Shown: one piece after another, positions 1-8,148 of the stretch
Numbering within the stretch: the first letter of the stretch is position 1
How the letters are laid out: each line of letters begins with the position of its first letter
Virus record (IMG/VR): IMGVR_UViG_3300027582_000006
Location: 1 to 42,610 of that record
Length of the DNA stretch: 42,610 nucleotides
Strand: one strand, 5' to 3'
Source of the DNA: a virus
Program-made: the position numbers and the translations under genes
The notes under the pieces: model-generated
What the model was told of the DNA's origin: nothing
Seen by the model: only the letters and a program-made list of their open reading frames with translations
Databases searched by the model: none

Positions 1-48
1 ACACCAGAGCCTACACCAGAGCCTACACCGGAACCTACACCAGAGTCA
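1..48 (+). repeat. 12-bp tandem repeat coding TPEP
   Basis: Four consecutive 12-bp units: ACACCAGAGCCT twice, then ACACCGGAACCT and ACACCAGAGTCA. Each codes Thr-Pro-Glu-Pro or Thr-Pro-Glu-Ser. The array probably continues upstream of the window. It encodes an extended Pro-rich linker. Confidence 0.8.
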
Positions 49-252
49 ACGCCACATGTATATGAAATATTAATAACTGGTAATATGTTGAGAATAGTTG
101 TATTTGATGCAAGTGGTGCTGAAGTATATAGAGGTGACCCTAGAATTAGAACAAATACAATATTAGATGAGGGCGGAGTTGTAAATGAAGCTAAAGCATT
201 TTTAGATCCATCGAAACAAGACCCTAACGTCCAAAATATGCAAAAAAAATAA
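1..252 (+). CDS. C-terminal end of a Thr/Pro/Glu-repeat protein (5' truncated)
   Basis: An open frame runs from the first base to a TAA at 250-252, giving 83 residues; its start lies outside the window. It opens with four TPEP-type units encoded by 12-bp tandem repeats. About 64 residues without the repeat follow, beginning HVYEILITGNMLRIVVFDAS, which looks like a short beta-rich domain. The ending is charged (QNMQKK). Pro/Thr-rich linkers of the same style occur in three later virion genes of this window, so it is probably the end of a fibre or other virion surface protein. The family is not recognised. Confident as coding, uncertain as to role. Confidence 0.7.
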   Translation, partial: TPEPTPEPTPEPTPESTPHVYEILITGNMLRIVVFDASGAEVYRGDPRIRTNTILDEGGVVNEAKAFLDPSKQDPNVQNMQKK

Positions 253-253
253 A

Positions 254-264
254 GATAAATAATA
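254..264 (+). promoter_or_regulatory. GATAAATAATA motif, candidate late-promoter box
   Basis: GATAAATAATA lies just before the ATG at 266. GATAAATA recurs before the genes at 7775, 28798 and 41555 and differs by one base from the T4 late box TATAAATA. Here it almost touches the start codon, so a promoter would give a leaderless transcript. It may instead be AT-rich start context. Confidence 0.3.
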
Positions 265-265
265 T

Positions 266-1693
266 ATGTCAGACTTTAAACATATTAACGAGTTTAGAAA
301 AGGTTCTGTTTTAAGTAAGATCAGTGAAGATCCAACTTATCTCAGTTTTTTCTTTATGTTTGATGGTGTAGATAGGGAACATTCTCCTTTATTGGCAGGT
401 CCAGCAGAAGAGTATCTAGAAAAAATGGTAGATGCTAATATGGGTACAACGTATGCCAAAAAATTAGCTAATTTTAGAAAGGTTCTTTTTAAAATCAATA
501 AAGAAATGCCATGGTTTTGGCAAAGTGTTACAGGTTTAGAGTTAGTTGAGACTTATGGTAAAATGGATGAGCCATTTAGAGGACAAGAAACTCCTAAGAT
601 AGAAATAGAATGTTTAGAAGAAAACGTAGAGTTAACTGCAGTTGCATTGATGACACTATATAAGAATGCATGTTATGATTTTAGAAGATATGTAGAAATC
701 TTACCTAAAAATTTAAGACACTTTAGAGTTTGGACTGTACTTTCAGAAGTTAGGACATTTCAACAAAGTACGGTCGCTAGGGATTTGAACTTATATGGCG
801 CTGAAATGCCAGGTAATGAAGCAGGTACTTCTGTTAATCTTATTCCTAGAGCTAAGGGTTATGAAACTGCAGCTGGTAGAAATGCTGGTAAGTTTGATGC
901 TCCATTAGTTAAACAATATACTGCTGATGCCAAACCACATATTATGTTTGAATTAGGTTTTTGTGAATGGCAAATAGACACAATTGCTGGCATATTTGCA
1001 GATCAATCTAAAAACCCTGAAAAGAAAAAACCAAAAGTATCATTTACTTGGAATACTGGCTTTATGTCAGGTTCTAAGTTTGGAGAAAACATATCAGAAG
1101 AAGAAAAAAGTCCATTATTTCCGGATGCAAAACCAGATGATGGTTTATATCCTAATCAGCCTTTTAATCCATTAGCGATTGCACAAAATGCAATAAGCGA
1201 TAAAGTTAATGGACTTGCAGGTGGTTTAGTAAATAGATTTAATAATTTAAAAAATGGTTTACCAGGATTTGGTAATAATCCTTTAGGTAGAGTTTATCCA
1301 GAAGGTTTAACAGGAGCTGCAGCCTCTTTAGCAAATAGAGGCATGGATGCTGTAAAAGGATTGTTATTAGATAACGTACATGGAAGTACAGGTTTCTTAG
1401 GAAGTTTAAGTGATATTAATAGTGCGCTAGAAGCAGGAAGTGTAAATGCTATTTTAAATTTAGCTGGACAATTAAATCCAAATAATACTAATGTTCCAAG
1501 TAATGGGAATATTACACCGGTTGGTGTATATGATCCAGGAATAGATAGTTCCCCTGATTTTCCAATTAATCAAAAGGTATATGATCCTGTTGCACAAGAA
1601 CCAGAAAGTCAAAACATTACACCTGGAAGAATTCATGAACCTGGTGTTGATAGTAGTCCAGATGATAACATTAACGAGAACGTACACTCATAA
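266..1693 (+). CDS. Tail-tube/baseplate-tube-like virion protein (gp48/gp54-like?)
   Basis: 475 residues. The middle part (about 115-265) carries a pattern I associate with tail-tube-fold proteins of T4-type phages: ILPKNLRHFRVWTVLSEVR at about 153-171, then PHIMFELGFCEWQID, then a beta strand ending in FTWNTG. T4 gp48 and gp54 are the tube-initiation proteins of the baseplate and sit near gp25 and gp5, which agrees with the gp5-like gene 3 bases downstream. Residues about 300-405 are Gly/Leu/Asn-rich and probably amphipathic. The last 60 residues hold two copies of an NITP...PG.DSSPD..IN unit. The gp48/gp54 assignment is inference; a virion role is likely from context. Confidence 0.5.
   Translation: MSDFKHINEFRKGSVLSKISEDPTYLSFFFMFDGVDREHSPLLAGPAEEYLEKMVDANMGTTYAKKLANFRKVLFKINKEMPWFWQSVTGLELVETYGKMDEPFRGQETPKIEIECLEENVELTAVALMTLYKNACYDFRRYVEILPKNLRHFRVWTVLSEVRTFQQSTVARDLNLYGAEMPGNEAGTSVNLIPRAKGYETAAGRNAGKFDAPLVKQYTADAKPHIMFELGFCEWQIDTIAGIFADQSKNPEKKKPKVSFTWNTGFMSGSKFGENISEEEKSPLFPDAKPDDGLYPNQPFNPLAIAQNAISDKVNGLAGGLVNRFNNLKNGLPGFGNNPLGRVYPEGLTGAAASLANRGMDAVKGLLLDNVHGSTGFLGSLSDINSALEAGSVNAILNLAGQLNPNNTNVPSNGNITPVGVYDPGIDSSPDFPINQKVYDPVAQEPESQNITPGRIHEPGVDSSPDDNINENVHS
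1507..1689 (+). repeat. Imperfect C-terminal protein repeat (two units)
   Basis: Two copies of a roughly 25-residue unit with pattern NITP.x.DPGIDSSPD..IN / NITPGRIHEPGVDSSPD..IN end the gene, separated by a linker of about 13 residues. It looks like a flexible acidic tail. Confidence 0.55.
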
Positions 1694-1695
1694 GC

Positions 1696-2412
1696 ATGAA
1701 TGATAAAGAATTAGTTGAAGATAATCTAAGAGAAACTCATTGGTTAGGAGAAGTTGTAGTAAACGAAGATCCTTTACTTAATGGTAGATGTCGCGTAAAA
1801 GTTTATGGTAAATTTGATAAACTGACAGATGATGCTATTCCATGGGCAACTCCTATGAATAGAGATCAAATTGGATCACATGCTGTTCCAAGAGTTGGCG
1901 ATATTGTTGCAGTTAGATTTGATAACGGAAACATATACCATCCAGAATATTGGTTTCAGATTGATCAAAATCCAGATTTAAAGACAGATATATTGGAAGC
2001 ATCTGATGCACCACATGACGTAATTAGTTTAGTATATGATGCAGAAAGAAATGTTAGAATATATCATTCACCTGAAGATGGCTTAGTTATTACTCGAGGG
2101 AGTGGAGCCAAGGAAAGACCGATGATACAGATAGACGAAGAAGGATTCATTAAAATAAGCACAGATGCGAAGATGTTCTTAGACTGCGGTGATATATTCG
2201 TTTCAAATGAAGGTGAACCAGGTGCTGATGAAACAGAGCCAGCAGTGAGAGGTCAATCTTTACAAGATTGGTTACAAACATGGTTAGATGATTATAATGC
2301 ACATATTCACCCAACTGGAGTTGGACCATCTGGTCCTCCCATGCCACCTACACCAGCAACCGTAGGTAAATTATCAAGTTCTCATATTAAGTATCAACAA
2401 AAGAATAAGTAG
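1696..2412 (+). CDS. gp5-like baseplate spike/hub protein, OB-fold domain, no lysozyme domain
   Basis: 238 residues. Residues about 15-95 match the gp5/VgrG OB-fold pattern: WLGEVVVNEDPLLNGRCRVKVYG, then IPWATP, VGDIVAVRFDNG and YWFQIDQNP. In T4, gp5 forms the membrane-piercing spike at the centre of the baseplate and also carries a lysozyme domain and a long beta-helix. Neither is visible here: after the OB fold there is a short beta-rich stretch and then SLQDWLQTWLDDYNAHIHPTGVGPSGPPMPP, where the HxHPTG..PSGPP pattern is common in simpler baseplate spike proteins. It starts 2 bases after the previous stop and ends 2 bases before the next gene. The family is confident; lack of lysozyme is seen directly. 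Confidence 0.78.
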   Translation: MNDKELVEDNLRETHWLGEVVVNEDPLLNGRCRVKVYGKFDKLTDDAIPWATPMNRDQIGSHAVPRVGDIVAVRFDNGNIYHPEYWFQIDQNPDLKTDILEASDAPHDVISLVYDAERNVRIYHSPEDGLVITRGSGAKERPMIQIDEEGFIKISTDAKMFLDCGDIFVSNEGEPGADETEPAVRGQSLQDWLQTWLDDYNAHIHPTGVGPSGPPMPPTPATVGKLSSSHIKYQQKNK

Positions 2413-2414
2413 TT

Positions 2415-4211
2415 ATGCCTGCACTGTGGCCAACATTCATACCAAATTTAGCAGCTGATATTGCTGGGCGAGAATTTACAAAACCAGGTGGTGCTATAGT
2501 TTCATATGCTCTTCCAAAGGTTGGTGTTAATCAAGTTCCTATTTTTCCTCCATCTTTAGATCTAATAAAATCTATTAAACCTGGAAATCCACTAAACGTA
2601 TCATTAACAACAGATCCTACTGCAATGATAAATGCTATTAATCTTGCACCTCTAAGTGGAAGATATGATTTTGGTGTAAGAGTTGCTGAAAGATATTTAG
2701 AAGCTGTAAAAGGTTTAGCAATGACACCGTTTGGTGCAACGCATACTAATAATCCTGCTGCTGAATTTCTTTTAAAACAAGGTTATGGCTTAGTATTTGA
2801 ACGATTATTAAAAGAGGGTGATATTCCATTGCAAGATCAATATGATGAAGATGGTAATTTAACTGAAATGGGTAAAGAGTCACATCCTGATTATGCTGAT
2901 TTTTGTCCAGATCCAGTTGAGGAACCAGATCCAATTGAGGAACAAAAGAAATTAGATAAGAAATTTAGTAAGTTTATAGACGAGTATAAGAATGATTCTG
3001 CTATGGATTTAAAAAAGTTTAGATTTTTTGAATTTCCATGTTTAACTGGAGATGAATCGCAAGAGGATTTAGAAAAACTTTTTGCTTCTAGATTATTACA
3101 ACAATTTAGCGGTATTACAAACGTAAACACTAAATGGGAATTCTATATTTGGTTAGCATGTCTTGGTTCAGAAAACTATAGTAATTCGAGTGGATTTGGA
3201 GGAAACTGGTCGGGTTTACCATATCCTAATATTAGTAACGAAACTAGAAGTGATATTGAAGATGCAGGTTATAGTTGGACACAGCTTGCTAATAATGTAA
3301 GTAGCATATGTGTTGAAGCAATTCATGATGCACATCCAGGTGAAGAATCTGAAAGTGCATTTTTTAACACAAACGCACTAAGACAGAGAATTCAAAAAGA
3401 TGCCACTAATGAAATTGTTTTGCCTATAGAATTAGAATGTCCACTAAATAGGTATAAAATACAGGTTGCATATGATTACGAAACTGATAGTAAAAGACCT
3501 AAAATTTTAACATCACATGTTATTGCGACATTTAGTTGGTATCCTGGTGTAAGAAGCGGATCGTTTAGTGCAAATGCAGAAGGTATTGTTACTAATGCTC
3601 CTAAATTTACAAAAAATAATAATTGGGTTAAATCAAAGTATAGAGATCAAGAATTAAAAAATGGTTGGCGCAAAATTCCAAATGCAATGAGCAACGCTAG
3701 AACACCTGAACATGTGATTGATATAAACCCAACATCAGGTGGAACTATATTTAAATTTCAAAGACAACAAGTGATCGACGCTAAGGCCGCTGCAGAAGAA
3801 TGTGATGCTGCAGAAGAAGATAGTAATATAGATTATACTTGGCCAGGTGGTGATCCTTATGAAGAAATGGCAGAAATAACTATTGCATATTGGTATGCAT
3901 GTTTAGTGAAACCATTTACACCATCTCCATCTGCTTTGCCAGCATTGATTCCTCCTCCACTTACTGGAATTTATATTCCAATTTATTATGGTGGTAAAAA
4001 AAGATTGGCTAAGAATTTAAGAAGAGCATGGAATACCGGGAAAACATTTTCAGTTATTCCTGCTCCAATGCCACCTGCATTAGCAGTTTCAACAGCTGTT
4101 GCGGCTGCGTATATGTTACACTTATTAGAATTTAAATTATTATATCTTGGTGGAATTCCTACACCTGCTGGACCAGTGCCAATGGTTGGAATTGTTCCTG
4201 TAGTATTCTAA
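2415..4211 (+). CDS. Large baseplate-cluster protein of unknown function
   Basis: 598 residues, not recognised. The N terminus (MPALWPTFIPNLAADIAGRE) and a Pro-rich, hydrophobic C terminus are distinctive. The last 100 residues contain SALPALIPPPLTGIYIPIYY and a run of small hydrophobic residues (PPALAVSTAVAAAYMLHLLE) that could be membrane-active. Residues about 155-200 are acidic and charged and may be coiled. It follows the gp5-like gene by 2 bases and is followed by a promoter-like motif, so it is probably the last gene of the gp5 transcription unit. A role at the spike tip or in the baseplate hub is a guess from position alone. Confidence 0.55.
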   Translation: MPALWPTFIPNLAADIAGREFTKPGGAIVSYALPKVGVNQVPIFPPSLDLIKSIKPGNPLNVSLTTDPTAMINAINLAPLSGRYDFGVRVAERYLEAVKGLAMTPFGATHTNNPAAEFLLKQGYGLVFERLLKEGDIPLQDQYDEDGNLTEMGKESHPDYADFCPDPVEEPDPIEEQKKLDKKFSKFIDEYKNDSAMDLKKFRFFEFPCLTGDESQEDLEKLFASRLLQQFSGITNVNTKWEFYIWLACLGSENYSNSSGFGGNWSGLPYPNISNETRSDIEDAGYSWTQLANNVSSICVEAIHDAHPGEESESAFFNTNALRQRIQKDATNEIVLPIELECPLNRYKIQVAYDYETDSKRPKILTSHVIATFSWYPGVRSGSFSANAEGIVTNAPKFTKNNNWVKSKYRDQELKNGWRKIPNAMSNARTPEHVIDINPTSGGTIFKFQRQQVIDAKAAAEECDAAEEDSNIDYTWPGGDPYEEMAEITIAYWYACLVKPFTPSPSALPALIPPPLTGIYIPIYYGGKKRLAKNLRRAWNTGKTFSVIPAPMPPALAVSTAVAAAYMLHLLEFKLLYLGGIPTPAGPVPMVGIVPVVF

Positions 4212-4221
4212 AAAATAATAG

Positions 4222-4230
4222 GATATATAT
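4222..4230 (+). promoter_or_regulatory. GATATATAT motif, candidate late promoter for the S1-like gene
   Basis: GATATATAT, then TATG, ends 27 bases before the ATG at 4258. It belongs to the recurring GATATATAAT family also found before 5598, 19342, 33615 and 34781. The spacing would allow a leader of about 20 bases. Function is inferred from recurrence and position only. Confidence 0.4.
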
Positions 4231-4257
4231 TATGTTACACCTTTAATATAAAAATAA

Positions 4258-5544
4258 ATGAACAACGAAAAAAACAAAAGGATCAGAATTGGGGAAAAGA
4301 CACCAAAAGAGACCGTAGTTGAAGAACTAGATGTAAAAATCGAAAACACAGAAATTGAAGAAGATGCTAATCAAGCATTTTATGATGAGAACGGGGAATT
4401 CATGTGGGATGCATATGAGTCTACTTGCCCGTCAAGAACAAGAAAACCAAATCCACACATTAAAACCAAAGACGGCGATAAAGTCTACTCTAGGGAATCT
4501 TATGCCCAAGAAATGTATGACATGCTTACTGCACATGATGCTAGTATTGGACAATTACTGACTGTAATTAATCCTGGTGAAATTCATGAAGGTAAAATTT
4601 ATGCAATTAATTCTGAGTTTATTAGCGTTGATATTGGTTACAGGGAATTGATCTACGTCAAGTATGATAAAGAACCTGCTGAAATTCAATCGCTAAAACC
4701 AGGTGATGACACTGCTGTACTAATTACACAATTGGGTAAAAACTCACATATTGTTGGTAGTATTAATGGTGGTGTTAAACACAAAGTGTTTATGGATCTT
4801 AGAGCTGCAGTTGAAGAAGGAAACACAGCGTGGGTCGGTACAGTTACAAATATGATTGAAAATGGAGGTTATATGGTAATGGTACAAGGCATAGAATGTT
4901 TTATGCCAGGATCTTTAGCTGGAATTAATAAACTACATGACTTTAGTTCTATTATTGGAACGGAAATGTATGTAGTTCCTGTTAGTTTCTCACCGGATAG
5001 AGGTACGTTAGTAGTTTCTCATAGAAAATATTTACAAGCTTTAATACCTGGAGAAATTGAAAACTTAAAACAAACACAAGGTGAAACAGTGACTGGAAAT
5101 GTTACGGGTACTGCAAAATACGGAGTATTTGTAGAATTTAATAAGTGTTTAACTGGTATGATTCATAATAATGATTTAGATGAAGATACATTAGCCAAGT
5201 TTAGAGCCAGAGAAATTAAACCAGGTGATGAAATTTCATTTATGGTTAAAGATATTATAAGTAATACTAAAATAACATTAACTCAAAAGGCAAATATAGT
5301 TGTTAATCCATGGGTAGATATTATTTCTAGATATCAAATTCCTTCTGTGGTACAAGCTACTGTTAAAACTAAAAAGGATTACGGATTATTTATCACAATA
5401 GAAGATGGAGTGACTGGTTTGCTACATGTTAGCGAATTAAGTGAAGAAGTAATGAGCGTATTTAAAGCTGGTGACCCAATCACGGTACAGATTACAAGAA
5501 TCGATGTTGATTCGATGAAAGTCTTTTTAAAGATGCCGCAATAA
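4258..5544 (+). CDS. Ribosomal protein S1-like RNA-binding protein (four S1 domains)
   Basis: 428 residues. Four S1-type OB domains can be read: about 104-168 (IHEGKIYAINSEFISVDIGY), 178-258 (WVGTVTNMIENGGYMVMVQG ... VVSHRKY), 268-345 (VTGNVTGTAKYGVFVEFNK ... KITLTQK) and 357-428 (VVQATVKTKKDYGLFITIED ... GLLHVSELSEE). The first 100 residues are acidic and unrelated to S1. Bacterial S1 holds mRNA on the 30S subunit and usually has four to six such domains. In a phage it could steer the host ribosome toward phage mRNAs; this fits the absence of Shine-Dalgarno sites before genes in this window. It has its own promoter-like motif and sits inside the baseplate cluster. Domain call strong; role inferred. 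Confidence 0.85.
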   Translation: MNNEKNKRIRIGEKTPKETVVEELDVKIENTEIEEDANQAFYDENGEFMWDAYESTCPSRTRKPNPHIKTKDGDKVYSRESYAQEMYDMLTAHDASIGQLLTVINPGEIHEGKIYAINSEFISVDIGYRELIYVKYDKEPAEIQSLKPGDDTAVLITQLGKNSHIVGSINGGVKHKVFMDLRAAVEEGNTAWVGTVTNMIENGGYMVMVQGIECFMPGSLAGINKLHDFSSIIGTEMYVVPVSFSPDRGTLVVSHRKYLQALIPGEIENLKQTQGETVTGNVTGTAKYGVFVEFNKCLTGMIHNNDLDEDTLAKFRAREIKPGDEISFMVKDIISNTKITLTQKANIVVNPWVDIISRYQIPSVVQATVKTKKDYGLFITIEDGVTGLLHVSELSEEVMSVFKAGDPITVQITRIDVDSMKVFLKMPQ

Positions 5545-5562
5545 CTATTGCAACGAGAGTGT

Positions 5563-5572
5563 GATATATAAT
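5563..5572 (+). promoter_or_regulatory. GATATATAAT motif, candidate late promoter for the amidoligase-like gene
   Basis: GATATATAAT ends 25 bases before the ATG at 5598, in a 53-base gap. Same motif family and similar spacing as at 4222 and 34744. Confidence 0.4.
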
Positions 5573-5597
5573 CAAACGGTAATATCATAATCTTAGT

Positions 5598-6908
5598 ATG
5601 CAAAAATTAACTATAGATTCTCCGAGAGAATCAATCCTAAACGCAGCACTCATGGGTGTTGAGTTTGAGTTCTATTCTAACCTCGATCTAGAAGTAACCA
5701 GAAAAGCTCTGGAAAAACTTCTAGATCGAAAGATTAGATTAGAAGATAAAGCCCATTCTGATTTTGTACCATCTGCTGAAGAATTTAAAATTGAGCCAGA
5801 TATGTCTGGTGGTAAAGGATTAGCAGAGTTGGTTACGGGACCTATCTCGTATAGAAATGCCAGATTAGTGGTTATTAAGATGTTAAAATGGATATCTGAA
5901 AATGGATATACTAATGATAGAGCATCAATTCATATAAATTTATCTTTCGATAAAAAGTATCTCGAAGATAAAGATCTTGTTTCTAAAATGAATGTTCTTA
6001 AATTTATTTTAGAATTTGATGAAAAACAAATCTATAAGTTTTTCCCTGAACGTGAAAATTCTACATATGCAAAGAGTGTAAAATGGGTAATGCCAAAAAT
6101 TGAAGCATTTCATTTTGATGGTAATCATATAGCGTCAAACAATTTTAAATTTGCTGACACAAAATATTATGGAATTAATTTTTCCAAAAAAGAAAAGAAT
6201 TACTTAGAATTTAGGTATATTGGTGGAGCTGATTATGAGAAAAAATCAGATGATATTCTTTATTTAACTGAAAGATTTTTAATGCAAATGTGGAATTCGT
6301 GTAATGACTCCAGGTTTAATGATGAGAATAAAATAGAATTACAGAGAATTTTAAATAAAAATAAACCTATCTCAGATATACTAAAGGACTACTCTAAGGT
6401 ATCTGAACATTATCCCGACATAACTATATTGGTAGATTTAGTAGATAACCCAGTCATTATTAAATTGCAATGGGAAAGGTTTAAGAATAGAGTAGTAGAT
6501 CTTATAGTAAATGGATCTATGACTGCCGGCTTAATTAATTATGATTCTAATTATGGAGCCACACAAATAAAAGATGGAAAGTTTCCAACTGTTTATCAAT
6601 TAGAAGATTTTGAATTTATAGATTGTGAAATAGCTGGGAATGTAACTAATTCTAGTTTTTATGGGTGTGAAATAACTGGGTCTGCTATCATGTATGGTAG
6701 TTTATACAAAGGCACTAAGGTAAAAGAATCAAAAGTAGAATCTAGTTATACACATGGTAGTTGTGAATTAATAAACTGTTATGTTGCGGGTAGAGATACT
6801 ATGTTTAAAGGTAAAATGATTGGAGGTATATTCAGAGAGGGTTTCAAAACAAAAGATGCCAGATTTGAAGATACTGAGATTGTTGTAAGTAAAAAAATAA
6901 GAGAATAA
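5598..6908 (+). CDS. Amidoligase-like protein with C-terminal beta-solenoid-like domain
   Basis: 436 residues. The N-terminal 280 residues show the signature of the amidoligase (COOH-NH2 ligase, glutamine-synthetase-like fold) family: GVEFEFY at 20-26, EPDMSGG at 66-72, AELVTGP at 76-82, SIHINLSF with His112 and Asn114, and YLEFRYIGG at 202-210. Known relatives are predicted to join an amine to a carboxyl group using ATP, sometimes on peptides or cell-wall material. From about 335 on, short repeated strands (FEFIDCEIAG, SSFYGCEITG, CELINCYVAG) suggest a right-handed beta-helix of pentapeptide-like character. It has its own promoter-like motif and the next gene starts 1 base after its stop. 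Substrate unknown: virion proteins, host peptidoglycan peptides or a small molecule are all possible. Confidence 0.72.
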   Translation: MQKLTIDSPRESILNAALMGVEFEFYSNLDLEVTRKALEKLLDRKIRLEDKAHSDFVPSAEEFKIEPDMSGGKGLAELVTGPISYRNARLVVIKMLKWISENGYTNDRASIHINLSFDKKYLEDKDLVSKMNVLKFILEFDEKQIYKFFPERENSTYAKSVKWVMPKIEAFHFDGNHIASNNFKFADTKYYGINFSKKEKNYLEFRYIGGADYEKKSDDILYLTERFLMQMWNSCNDSRFNDENKIELQRILNKNKPISDILKDYSKVSEHYPDITILVDLVDNPVIIKLQWERFKNRVVDLIVNGSMTAGLINYDSNYGATQIKDGKFPTVYQLEDFEFIDCEIAGNVTNSSFYGCEITGSAIMYGSLYKGTKVKESKVESSYTHGSCELINCYVAGRDTMFKGKMIGGIFREGFKTKDARFEDTEIVVSKKIRE

Positions 6909-6909
6909 A

Positions 6910-7752
6910 ATGAGTGAAATTAGAAGCGGTTCAAACCAAGATTTAACTTCTGGTAGAAATTTCGATCCAAATTGTCTAAATACTTTTTTAGAAGAAATAG
7001 GTGATGATATTACTGGGGCATGTATGGTACCTATTAATTTGCCACAAAAAGAGATTGTTAATATAATTAAAAGAGCCAAAAAATGGTTTTATAAAAAATA
7101 TGAATATTCTGTAAAAGAAAATTTATACCATATTCCAAATAGTGTATTTAGTACATCACACTTTAAAAGCCACAGAGCACTTACGTTGCCTGGGCCAAGT
7201 GCAGACGGAGGTGGAGGTGTATATTCAGTATATGGTTTATATGACTTAGCTTCAGGTTGGAATGGAGGCGGAGGCGGAATGGATGTGAGATTCCAAGGTG
7301 GTTCTGACTTTTCAATGGAGCGAATGTTATTTAGAGGAATGTATGAAGGTTCTGGTATGGCTGAAGCCGCAGAAGAACTACAGTATTATGTATTGAACGC
7401 TTCTATGGCAGATTTGTCTAGACAAATACTTGAAAACCCTATTTCATTTCATTATTCTAGTTTAACTGGAGAATTAAAATTTATGGGTGATACACCAAAG
7501 GGTGATGTTATTTTAGAGATATATGAAACTATCCCTGATTGTGCATTATATTCAGATGAAATATTCTTTAGATATGTGAGTGCAAAAATAAAACAATCTA
7601 TTGGTTCTAAATTAGCAATTTTTAAATTTGCCCTTCCTGGTAATGTTGATTTTGATTATGATGCCATTAAAAGTATGGGTGATGATGAGCTATCAGAGAT
7701 TAACGAAGAGATTCAAGGAGACGAAGGTGTTGATTGGATGATGCATTCATAA
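6910..7752 (+). CDS. Neck/connector-like virion protein (C terminus resembles gp14)
   Basis: 280 residues. The C-terminal third, SDEIFFRYVSAKIKQSIGSK, then FALPGNVDFDYDAIKSMGDD and an acidic helix, follows a pattern I associate with the neck protein gp14 of T4-like marine phages (alternating helix, LPGG strand, then EI..LE helix). The middle is very Gly-rich (GGGG and GGGGG around residues 96-122), probably a flexible loop. The N-terminal part has a helix of the type IVNIIKRAKKWFYKKYEYSV. In T4 gp14 lies near gp13 and gp15, not next to gp25, so position does not support the name. A virion role is likely; the precise assignment is weak. It ends 22 bases before gp25. Confidence 0.5.
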   Translation: MSEIRSGSNQDLTSGRNFDPNCLNTFLEEIGDDITGACMVPINLPQKEIVNIIKRAKKWFYKKYEYSVKENLYHIPNSVFSTSHFKSHRALTLPGPSADGGGGVYSVYGLYDLASGWNGGGGGMDVRFQGGSDFSMERMLFRGMYEGSGMAEAAEELQYYVLNASMADLSRQILENPISFHYSSLTGELKFMGDTPKGDVILEIYETIPDCALYSDEIFFRYVSAKIKQSIGSKLAIFKFALPGNVDFDYDAIKSMGDDELSEINEEIQGDEGVDWMMHS

Positions 7753-7761
7753 ATAAAAGAA

Positions 7762-7769
7762 GATAAATA
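7762..7769 (+). promoter_or_regulatory. GATAAATA motif before gp25, candidate late-promoter box
   Basis: GATAAATA lies 5 bases before the ATG at 7775 within a 22-base AT-only-rich gap. It is close to the T4 late box TATAAATA, but the short spacing leaves almost no leader. Confidence 0.28.
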
Positions 7770-7774
7770 AATAA

Positions 7775-8131
7775 ATGGAATTATATATAAAATATCCTAG
7801 CGATCCTAATTACGACGAAGATCAAGTTCAGACTAATGGTGAAATAGAAATGTTGATCACACAGATTCAAACAATTTTATTCACTAATAGTGGTGAAGTT
7901 ATGGGGGATCATAAGTTTGGATGTGATTTAGAAACACTTATATATGATTTCAATTCTAGTGAACATAATATTAAATCAGTGATAGTAGATCAGATTAATG
8001 CATATTGCCCATTAGCATCAAAATACAATGTTCAAGTGAACATTGACTTTGTTCGAGGTGAAGTTAGAGATATTGCGTTCATAGATATTACGATAGATAG
8101 TAGATATGCTATAAAAATAAGCATGCTATAA
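7775..8131 (+). CDS. 25: Baseplate wedge protein gp25 (GPW/gp25 family)
   Basis: 118 residues, close to the T4 gp25 length of about 130. The family core is visible: NGEIEMLITQIQTILFTNSG, then GEVMGDHKFGCDLETLIYDF at about 46-65, followed by an alternating strand/helix and a final strand pair ending in YAIKISML. gp25 is the sheath-initiating wedge protein that joins the baseplate to the contractile sheath. The next gene is gp6-like, its structural partner in the wedge, 17 bases downstream. This is the clearest baseplate wedge call here. Confidence 0.88.
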   Translation: MELYIKYPSDPNYDEDQVQTNGEIEMLITQIQTILFTNSGEVMGDHKFGCDLETLIYDFNSSEHNIKSVIVDQINAYCPLASKYNVQVNIDFVRGEVRDIAFIDITIDSRYAIKISML

Positions 8132-8148
8132 AAAAGTATACATAAATA

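Noticed and set aside
5563-5595. Hairpin between GATAT and ATATC before the amidoligase-like gene
   Set aside because: Only five A/T-dominated pairs with a long loop; not stable enough to support a call.
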